Source: Candidatus Omnitrophota bacterium
Lineage (GTDB): Bacteria; Omnitrophota; Gorgyraeia; Gygaellales; Profunditerraquicolaceae
Direction of reading: 5' to 3'
DNA length: 33,203 nucleotides
Assembly (NCBI GenBank): GCA_018895075.1
Contig: JAHIOW010000037.1
Location: 1 to 33,203, forward strand
The translations under genes and the position numbers were made by a program. Below are positions 10,090 to 16,782 of this stretch, piece by piece. Numbering within the stretch: position 1 is the stretch's first letter; every line of letters starts with the position of its first letter. Under the pieces are notes generated by a model. That model saw nothing but the letters and a program-made list of their open reading frames with translations. It made no database searches and had not been told where the DNA came from.

Positions 10090-11044
10090 AATCAAAAATC
10101 AAGAATCAAAAATCAAAATCACAACTCAAAAACTAAAATTTTTCGTTTTAAGTTGTGGTTTTACGTTTTGCGTTTTGGCTTTTACATTAAGTTGTTTTGC
10201 TCAGGATAAAATCGTGGCCATTGTCAATAACGATATCATTACCCAGAAAGATTTAAATGATTTTATTAATTTTATGCGCATGCAATTGTCAGCAGAATAT
10301 AAAGAAGCAGAGTTAGAAAATAAAGTGGAGTCTATAAAATCGGATTTGCTGGATAGATTGATTGAGGACCGCATTATCCTGCAGGAGGCAAAGAAGGATA
10401 AGCTAGAGATTGATGGGAATAAAGTAAAGGAAAAGATAGACCAGATAAAAAGGCGTTATGTCTCGGATAGAGAGTTTCAAGATGCATTATCCCAACAGGG
10501 CCTGGTGCAGGCAGATTTAGAATCCAGGATAAGAGAGCAGTTGCTTATGTATAATATTATTGATACCAGGATAAGAAGGGAAATTTTAATTAAACCGGGT
10601 GAAGTCACAGATTTTTATCAGCAGAATTTAGAGGAATTCACAATTCCCGAACTAAGGGAGTTTAATTTTATAATTATAGATGATAAAGATCTATCCCGGG
10701 AGGTATTCAATAATTTAAAAGACAACCAAGATTTTGCTGGCGTAGCAAAAAAATACTCTCTGGCGGTAGAAAAATCGAGCGCTAAAAAAGGGCAAGAATT
10801 AAGAGAAGATATCGAGAGGGCAATATTTACGCTAAATCTAGGAGAGTCATCAGAGCCGACTGAGATTGAAGATAGTTTCTATATTTTTAAATTAGTTAAT
10901 ATAATCCCGTCTCGACAACAGGTCTTATCCGAGGCTCAAGATAGAATTTATGCATTTTTATTTGAAATGAAAATGCAAGAGGGATTAACTAGATGGTTAG
11001 GCGGGCTTAAAGAACATTCCTATATTAAAATCTTAGAGGATTAA
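10082..11044 (+). CDS. SurA/PpiC-like periplasmic chaperone/peptidyl-prolyl isomerase
   Basis: N-terminal signal-peptide-like FFVLSCGFTFCVLAFTLSCFAQ then KIVAIVNNDIITQKDLNDFINFM (SurA_N) and a degenerate rotamase region. Confidence 0.82.
   Translation: MDKIKNQESKIKITTQKLKFFVLSCGFTFCVLAFTLSCFAQDKIVAIVNNDIITQKDLNDFINFMRMQLSAEYKEAELENKVESIKSDLLDRLIEDRIILQEAKKDKLEIDGNKVKEKIDQIKRRYVSDREFQDALSQQGLVQADLESRIREQLLMYNIIDTRIRREILIKPGEVTDFYQQNLEEFTIPELREFNFIIIDDKDLSREVFNNLKDNQDFAGVAKKYSLAVEKSSAKKGQELREDIERAIFTLNLGESSEPTEIEDSFYIFKLVNIIPSRQQVLSEAQDRIYAFLFEMKMQEGLTRWLGGLKEHSYIKILED
10090..10186. repeat. Imperfect inverted repeat forming the start of the SurA-like gene
   Basis: Left half is reiterated AAAATCA, right half reiterated CGTTTTG/GGTTTT; clearest pairing AAAATCACAACTCAAAAAC / GTTTTAAGTTGTGGTTTT. 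Confidence 0.65.
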
Positions 11045-11048
11045 CCGG

Positions 11049-12035
11049 ATGGGAAACCAGGGATATAGGATAAAAGTGGGAATTACTATGGGTGATCCGT
11101 CTGGTATAGGCCCAGGCATAATTGCAAAGTCTATAGGAAGGCTTAAAAGTCAGGCCGAGTTTATTATTATTGGGGATAAATGGGTATTTGATAAAAATCT
11201 AAAATTTAAAATCCCTGCTTGTCCGGCAGGCAGGCAAAAACCAAAATTTAAGTTTATAGATCTGAATAATGTGCCACATAAAAATTTTTCCTTTGGTAAA
11301 GTCAAAAGAGACTACGGTAGAGCTTCTATGGAATATCTGGAGAAGGCCTTGGAATTAATTAAGGCTAGAGAAATCGACTGTCTGGTAACTTGTCCTATTT
11401 CTAAGGAGGCCGTCAATTTAGCAGGCTTTAATTGGCCCGGTCATACTGAATATTTAGCCAGATATTCACAGAGCAATGATTTTATAATGATGTTATTGAA
11501 TAAACAATTGAAAATTACACTAGTCACTAGACACATACCCCTTAAAAGCGTCTGGTTGCAATTAAACAAAGATAAGATATATAAGGCCATCAGTTTAACT
11601 TATAAGTCCCTAAAAGAAATATTTCTCATCAAGAATCCACGTATCGTAGTCTGTGGTTTAAATCCCCATGCCTCTGATAATGGACTTATAGGCAAAGAAG
11701 AAAATGGGATTATTAAACCAGTGTTAAGAAATTTAAGGAGAAAGATAAGGTATCTGGATGGCCCATTATCCGCTGATGTAGCAATTTCAAAGGCAAACCG
11801 AAAAGAATATGACTGTGTAGTGGCTATGTATCACGACCAGGCGTTAATACCGTTAAAGATGGATGGTGATTCTCCGGGTGTAAATATTACCCTTGGTCTG
11901 GATTTTATCAGGACGTCGCCTTTACATGGCACTGCCTTTGATATCGCAAAAGACCATACCTTGGCTAACCCTCTTTCCTTAATCGAGGCAATTAAACTGG
12001 CTATAAGATGTACCTCAAACCTAAGAAAAGATTAG
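11049..12035 (+). CDS. pdxA: 4-hydroxythreonine-4-phosphate dehydrogenase
   Basis: VGITMGDPSGIGPGI, TCPISKEAVNLAGFNWPGHTEYLA, GLNPHASDNGLIGKEE, AMYHDQALIPLKM, GLDFIRTSPLHGTAFDIA. Confidence 0.95.
   Translation: MGNQGYRIKVGITMGDPSGIGPGIIAKSIGRLKSQAEFIIIGDKWVFDKNLKFKIPACPAGRQKPKFKFIDLNNVPHKNFSFGKVKRDYGRASMEYLEKALELIKAREIDCLVTCPISKEAVNLAGFNWPGHTEYLARYSQSNDFIMMLLNKQLKITLVTRHIPLKSVWLQLNKDKIYKAISLTYKSLKEIFLIKNPRIVVCGLNPHASDNGLIGKEENGIIKPVLRNLRRKIRYLDGPLSADVAISKANRKEYDCVVAMYHDQALIPLKMDGDSPGVNITLGLDFIRTSPLHGTAFDIAKDHTLANPLSLIEAIKLAIRCTSNLRKD
11214..11234. repeat. Degenerate GC-rich palindrome cctgcttgtccggcaggcagg inside pdxA
   Basis: Closely resembles the perfect 20-bp palindrome at 33030-33049; in-frame, encodes CPAGRQ. 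Confidence 0.7.
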
Positions 12036-12793
12036 GACAGAATTTCCTCATCGATAAAAATATTCAAAAAAAAATAATTAATGCCTGTGAGCTTAAAACA
12101 ACCGATATTGTATTAGAAATAGGTGCAGGCAGGGGAGAGTTAACCTATTTCCTCGCTGATAGGGTCTCAAGAGTCTATGCGGTTGAGGTAGATGCGTATT
12201 TATGCAAGACCTTAAAAGATAATCTCGGAGGGCATAAAAATGTAAGAATAATCAATCAGGATATATTAAAGTTTAATTTAAGAAGATATTTTGGAAAATC
12301 AAAAAATAAAATAAAGGTAATTGGAAATATCCCTTACTATATTACCACCCCCATTATCGCGCATCTTCTAAGATACATGGGTCAGATCGAGAGCGTCTTT
12401 ATTACAGTACAAAAAGAATTAGGCAGAAGAATGACTGCTCACCCTGGCTCGAAAGAATACGGATCTCTTAGTTGTTTTGTTCAGTACTATACTAAAGCAA
12501 AGATTCTATTTTTGATAAAAAAGACCTGTTTCAGGCCCATGCCAAAAGTAGATTCTTGTTTCCTAAGATTAAAGATAGCAACAGAACCACAGGTAAAGGT
12601 AAATAATAAAAAGAGATTTTTTAAAATCATTAGAGCGGGTTTTAATAAGAGAAGAAAAACATTAAGAAATAGCCTAAGAGGTATTATTTCACCTTCTAAA
12701 TTACAGACATTTTTTGACAAATATGGTATAGATATCAATATCCGCCCCGAATGTCTCACCTTGGAAGACTTCGCCAATTTAGCGAATATATAA
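12008..12793 (+). CDS. rsmA: 16S rRNA (adenine1518-N6/adenine1519-N6)-dimethyltransferase
   Basis: KKRLGQNFLIDKNI, VLEIGAGRGELT, VIGNIPYYITTPII, FRPMPKVDSCF; overlaps pdxA by 28 nt. Confidence 0.95.
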   Translation: MYLKPKKRLGQNFLIDKNIQKKIINACELKTTDIVLEIGAGRGELTYFLADRVSRVYAVEVDAYLCKTLKDNLGGHKNVRIINQDILKFNLRRYFGKSKNKIKVIGNIPYYITTPIIAHLLRYMGQIESVFITVQKELGRRMTAHPGSKEYGSLSCFVQYYTKAKILFLIKKTCFRPMPKVDSCFLRLKIATEPQVKVNNKKRFFKIIRAGFNKRRKTLRNSLRGIISPSKLQTFFDKYGIDINIRPECLTLEDFANLANI

Positions 12794-12809
12794 AAAATTA
12801 AAAAAAAGA

Positions 12810-12837
12810 TTGACAAAAGAATTTTATTTAGTAAAAT
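12810..12837 (+). promoter_or_regulatory. Candidate sigma70-type promoter, TTGACA-N16-TAAAAT
   Basis: TTGACA at 12810-12815 and TAAAAT at 12832-12837 in the first sizeable gap before the tRNA/secE/nusG/rplKAJL/rpoBC cluster; a second TTGACA occurs at 12853-12858. Confidence 0.55.
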
Positions 12838-12911
12838 ATAGTTCTATGTATTTTGACAAGTAGACCACGTATGTAGATAGCAATTACTCTACAAACCTAT
12901 ATTATAATTAG

Positions 12912-13571
12912 ATGCTTGAGATTAAAGAAATTAAGCGCCTGTATCAAAAAGGTAAATCTGCTGCTGAGGTAGGCAAAGACTTAGGGGTCTCCTGGCGAAA
13001 GGTAATTTATCTTATGGATAAATACGGGGTTAAACGCCGTTCACGCAGCGAAGCAATCTATTGCAAACATAATCCCGATGGAGATCCATTTAAGATTATA
13101 AAACAATTGACGCCGCAGCAGGGACTTTTGAAAGCTTTGGCATTGGGATTATATTGGTCTGAAGGCTCTAAATACAATCCTATTTCAATACGATTAACTA
13201 ATTCCGATCCGTCTTTATTAAAGATATTTATTAAGTTCCTCAGAGACATATGTGGCGTAAATCATCAAAAAATTAAACTATGGTTGACTGTTCATCCTGA
13301 TACGTTAATCCAAAAGGCTCAAGACTACTGGAGCTATCAGCTGAATATACCCAGTTCGCAATTTAGTAAAACAGTAATTATTAACCATCACGGAAACGGA
13401 ACTTTTAAAAACAAGTCTCTCTATGGTGCAGCTACAGTGTGTGTACATAATATGAAACTAAGGCAAATTATACAGGAATGGTTGAATGACTATGCCCACG
13501 TAGCTCAGTCGGTAGAGCACATGCATGGTAAGCCTGAGGTCACCGGTTCGATTCCGGTCGTGGGCTTTTGA
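12912..13571 (+). CDS. HTH plus LAGLIDADG-like (homing-endonuclease-like) protein; ORF continues through tRNA-Thr
   Basis: N-terminal HTH-like SAAEVGKDLGVSWRKVIYLMDKYGV; ALGLYWSEGSKYNPISIRLTNSDPSLLKIFIKFLRD resembles a single LAGLIDADG-like motif; last 25 codons lie on the tRNA gene plus a few bases. Confidence 0.55.
   Translation: MLEIKEIKRLYQKGKSAAEVGKDLGVSWRKVIYLMDKYGVKRRSRSEAIYCKHNPDGDPFKIIKQLTPQQGLLKALALGLYWSEGSKYNPISIRLTNSDPSLLKIFIKFLRDICGVNHQKIKLWLTVHPDTLIQKAQDYWSYQLNIPSSQFSKTVIINHHGNGTFKNKSLYGAATVCVHNMKLRQIIQEWLNDYAHVAQSVEHMHGKPEVTGSIPVVGF
13494..13566 (+). tRNA. tRNA-Thr(GGU)
   Basis: Cloverleaf GCCCACG-TA-GCTC-AGTCGGTA-GAGC-A-CATGC-ATGGTAA-GCCTG-AGGTC-ACCGG-TTCGATT-CCGGT-CGTGGGC; anticodon GGT; CCA not encoded. 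Confidence 0.93.
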
Positions 13572-13598
13572 GAATGGGCTCTTAAAAAGTTTTCTCAT

Positions 13599-13748
13599 AT
13601 GCGCGAGATTATCACATTAGGATGTACTATTTGCAAAAATAGGAATTATACAACCACAAAGAATAAAAAATTGCAACAGGAGAAACTAGAGCTAAGTAAA
13701 TTCTGTAAATTCTGTCGTAGGCATACGATACATAAAGAGATAAAATAG
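13599..13748 (+). CDS. rpmG: 50S ribosomal protein L33, four-Cys (zinc-binding) type, 49 aa
   Basis: Translated by eye: [49 protein letters not shown]; position between tRNA-Thr and tRNA-Trp/secE fits a common gene order; below ORF-track length cutoff. Confidence 0.93.
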   Translation: MREIITLGCTICKNRNYTTTKNKKLQQEKLELSKFCKFCRRHTIHKEIK

Positions 13749-13817
13749 GAGCGTCGGTTAATGGCAAACCAACGGTCTCCAAAACCGTGACTGCAGGTTC
13801 GACTCCTGCCGCTCCTG
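13747..13817 (+). tRNA. tRNA-Trp(CCA)
   Basis: AGGAGCG-TC-GGTT-AATGGCA-AACC-A-ACGGT-CTCCAAA-ACCGT-GACT-GCAGG-TTCGACT-CCTGC-CGCTCCT-G; anticodon CCA; 3' CCA not encoded. Confidence 0.94.
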
Positions 13818-13847
13818 CGGAAAATTAGGAGGCAAAACTGTCGCTAG

Positions 13848-14039
13848 ATGAATATATTCAAAAAGTTTACAAATTTTTTAAGAGAGGTAAAGATAGAATT
13901 AAGTAAGGTATCGTGGTCAACGCGTCAGGAACTGATGGGTTCGACCTTTGTGGTTATTGTAGTCACCTTCATTATGGCATTATTTATAGGCCTATTTGAT
14001 CTTTCTTTTACAAGGATACTAAGTTTGGTATTCAGATGA
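13848..14039 (+). CDS. secE: Preprotein translocase subunit SecE
   Basis: FLREVKIELSKVSWSTRQELMGSTFVVIVV plus TM; directly before nusG. Confidence 0.95.
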   Translation: MNIFKKFTNFLREVKIELSKVSWSTRQELMGSTFVVIVVTFIMALFIGLFDLSFTRILSLVFR

Positions 14040-14563
14040 AGCAATGGTATGTTGTACATACACAGACCGGTTTAGAGAATAAGGTAAAGACGTCTTTAGA
14101 AAATAAAATTACCTCAGGGGGATTACAAGATTTAATTATTAAGGTGATTATACCCATAGAACAGGTTTCTGAAGTTAGGGCAGGCAGGAAGAGAGTATCA
14201 GAAAGAAAGTTTTTTCCTGGTTATATTCTCGTAGAAATGGAATTAAATGAGAATACATATTTCCTGGTTAAAGCTACGCCGGGCGTAACCGGTTTTATAG
14301 GCTTAGGTAAAAGGCCTACGCCTTTACCCCAGGAAGAAGTTGATAGTATCTTAAAAAGATCAGAAGAGACACAGGCTAAACCTATTCCCAAGACTGCTTT
14401 TGAGATAGGTGAGCAGGTCAGGGTTACAGAGGGGCCGTTTGTAAATTTCAATGGCACCATTGAAGAGATCAAACCGGAAAAGGGAAAGTTAAAAGTCAGT
14501 GTTTCGATTTTTGGCAGAGCAACGCCCTTAGAGTTAGAATACTGGCAGGTTGAAAAGATATAA
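14036..14563 (+). CDS. nusG: Transcription termination/antitermination factor NusG
   Basis: KQWYVVHTQTGLENKVK, FFPGYILVEMEL, TPGVTGFIG, GEQVRVTEGPFVNFNGTIEEI. Confidence 0.97.
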   Translation: MKQWYVVHTQTGLENKVKTSLENKITSGGLQDLIIKVIIPIEQVSEVRAGRKRVSERKFFPGYILVEMELNENTYFLVKATPGVTGFIGLGKRPTPLPQEEVDSILKRSEETQAKPIPKTAFEIGEQVRVTEGPFVNFNGTIEEIKPEKGKLKVSVSIFGRATPLELEYWQVEKI

Positions 14564-14582
14564 GGCTTATTAGAGGTTAATT

Positions 14583-15011
14583 ATGGCGAAGAAAAAGGTA
14601 ACCGTGCAGATTAAATTACACGTTCCTGCAGCCCAGGCAAATCCTGCTCCGCCTGTTGGCCCCGCCTTAGGCCAACACGGTGTAAATATTATGCAGTTCT
14701 GTAAACAGTTTAATGAACAGACCAAAGGCAGAGATGGTTTAATTTTACCAGTAGTAATTAGTGTTTATCAAGATAGGTCATTCAGTTTTATTATTAAAAG
14801 TCCACCTACCTCGGTTCTTCTTAAGCGTGCAGCAAATCTAGCTAAGGCATCAGGCATAAGCGGTAAAGAAGTAATCGGGACAGTGAATAAAAAACAGGTT
14901 GAAGATATCGCCAAACAAAAGTTAAAAGACCTCAATACCTCTGATTTGGCTTCTGCTTTTAAGATCGTAGCAGGCACTGCCAGGAGTATGGGTATTGCCG
15001 TAGAGGAATAA
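14583..15011 (+). CDS. rplK: 50S ribosomal protein L11
   Basis: [36 protein letters not shown]. Confidence 0.98.
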   Translation: MAKKKVTVQIKLHVPAAQANPAPPVGPALGQHGVNIMQFCKQFNEQTKGRDGLILPVVISVYQDRSFSFIIKSPPTSVLLKRAANLAKASGISGKEVIGTVNKKQVEDIAKQKLKDLNTSDLASAFKIVAGTARSMGIAVEE

Positions 15012-15030
15012 TAATTTTTTTAGCAATCCT

Positions 15031-15711
15031 ATGAAAAGAAGCAGTAAAAGATATAAAGAATCTAGGAAAGAAATAGACGCAGCCAAAACTTATCAATTAA
15101 AAGAGGCCATCTCAATTTTAAAAAAAATGTCAATGCCTCATTTTGATACCTCTGTTGATTTACATTTCCGGCTTAATGTTGACCCTAAGAAATCAGACCA
15201 GATGGTACGCGGTACAGTCTTGCTTCCTCATGGAACAGGTAAAAAAATTAAAGTTGCTGTTTTCTGTAAAGGAGAGCAGGAGCAAGTGGCAAAAGGAGCT
15301 AATGCGGATTATGTAGGTAGCGATGATTTGATAAGCAAAGTAGCCGGTGGTTTTTTGGATTTTGATTGTGCTATTGCTACGCCTGAGATGATGAGAGACC
15401 TCTCGCGCTTAGGCAAGATCTTAGGGCCGCGCGGACTTATGCCCAGTCCCAAGACAGGCACAGTAACAACCGATATCGCCAAGGCCATAGAAGACGTGAG
15501 AAAGGGAAAGGTGGAGTTTCGCGTAGACAAACAGAGTGGTATACATATGTCTATAGGAAAGATTTCTTTTGATGAAAATAAGCTGTATGAAAATGCCTTT
15601 AGTGTTATTGAGGCGTTAAATGAGGTAAGGCCAGCATCTATTAAGGGAAAATTTGTAATGAGTCTGTTTATTGCTTCTACGATGAACCCTGCCTTGAGGT
15701 TGGCAATTTAA
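15031..15711 (+). CDS. rplA: 50S ribosomal protein L1
   Basis: VRGTVLLPHGTGKKIKVAVF, LGKILGPRGLMPSPKTGTVT, VEFRVDKQSGIHMSIGKISF. Confidence 0.98.
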   Translation: MKRSSKRYKESRKEIDAAKTYQLKEAISILKKMSMPHFDTSVDLHFRLNVDPKKSDQMVRGTVLLPHGTGKKIKVAVFCKGEQEQVAKGANADYVGSDDLISKVAGGFLDFDCAIATPEMMRDLSRLGKILGPRGLMPSPKTGTVTTDIAKAIEDVRKGKVEFRVDKQSGIHMSIGKISFDENKLYENAFSVIEALNEVRPASIKGKFVMSLFIASTMNPALRLAI

Positions 15712-15734
15712 TTAGTGCGCAAGCAAAATAAACA

Positions 15735-16262
15735 ATGAAAAAGATAGGCTTGTTAATTAAAGAGACGTCAGAGAATCATATTAAGAGTAATTTAAAAGAA
15801 TCTAGCGCTTTTTTCGTTGTAAAACATTCTGGATTAAGCAGTCCGGATTTAAGTACATTAAGGCAGTCCTTAAGAAGCATAAACGCTACTCTTTTTGTGG
15901 TAAAGAATAGTATTGCAAGACGTGCCCTAAAAAGTTCAGACTTGGAAGATTTCAATAAGTTGATAGAAGGTCCTTGCGGTTTAGTGTTTGTCAAGGAAGG
16001 ACCGGTGGATACCTGTCGTCTATTATACAATTTTTCTCGTGAGCATGTGCAGTTAAAAATAGAAGGTGGATTAGTAAAGAATAGAATTATTGAAAAAAAA
16101 GATATTGAGGCTCTGGCGCAACTTCCTTCCCTGGAAGTTTTAAGGACGCAGCTAGTTGTGGTTTTAAATTCACCAATATTAAGGTTAGCAATTGTATTAA
16201 AACAGGTACTAAGAAAGTTTGTATATTGTTTGGATCAAATAAAACAAAAGAAAACAAGTTAA
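15735..16262 (+). CDS. rplJ: 50S ribosomal protein L10
   Basis: FFVVKHSGLSSPDLSTLRQSLRSINATLFVVKNSIARRAL, GPCGLVFV; position between rplA and rplL. Confidence 0.95.
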   Translation: MKKIGLLIKETSENHIKSNLKESSAFFVVKHSGLSSPDLSTLRQSLRSINATLFVVKNSIARRALKSSDLEDFNKLIEGPCGLVFVKEGPVDTCRLLYNFSREHVQLKIEGGLVKNRIIEKKDIEALAQLPSLEVLRTQLVVVLNSPILRLAIVLKQVLRKFVYCLDQIKQKKTS

Positions 16263-16287
16263 AATAGAGTAAGAAGGAGGTTGCAAA

Positions 16288-16683
16288 ATGGCTGCTGAAA
16301 AAATGGAAGACTTAATTAAATCTATTGAGAAGATGAGTGTTCTTGATCTTTCTGACTTGGTTAAGGCGCTGGAGGAGAAGTTTGACGTGAAGGCAAATAT
16401 GCCGATGATGGCTGCTTCTGTTGCTGGCGTAGCTGCCGCAGGTGCTGGTGCAGCTGTTGGTCAGGAAGAAAAGACCGCTTTTACTGTAGTCTTAGTTAGT
16501 GCCGGACCTAGTAAGATTGCCGTAATAAAAGAGGTAAGGACAATAACAAATTTAGGATTAAAAGAAGCTAAGGATTTAGTAGATGCAGCGCCTAAACCTG
16601 TAAAAGAAGGCTTATCGAAAGAAGAAGCTGAGGAAATGAAGAAGAAACTTGAAGCTACTGGCGCAACTGTTGAATTAAAATAG
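16288..16683 (+). CDS. rplL: 50S ribosomal protein L7/L12
   Basis: Ala-rich hinge; [49 protein letters not shown]. Confidence 0.98.
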   Translation: MAAEKMEDLIKSIEKMSVLDLSDLVKALEEKFDVKANMPMMAASVAGVAAAGAGAAVGQEEKTAFTVVLVSAGPSKIAVIKEVRTITNLGLKEAKDLVDAAPKPVKEGLSKEEAEEMKKKLEATGATVELK

Positions 16684-16694
16684 CGTTGCCAGTA

Positions 16695-16745
16695 GGGACT
16701 GTCCCCGACTTGTTCCGAGCGAAGTTGAGGAAAGGGGACTGTCCC
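16695..16745. repeat. REP-like inverted repeat GGGACTGTCCCC...GGGGACTGTCCC between rplL and rpoBC
   Basis: Arms 16695-16706 and 16734-16745 pair at 11 of 12 positions with a 27-nt loop. Confidence 0.75.
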
Positions 16746-16782
16746 ACGACAAGAAAAGTGTAGCTTGGGAGATAAGCGAGAA

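Noticed and set aside
12794-12809. A-rich stretch after rsmA as a terminator
   Set aside because: No GC stem followed by a T-run on the + strand.
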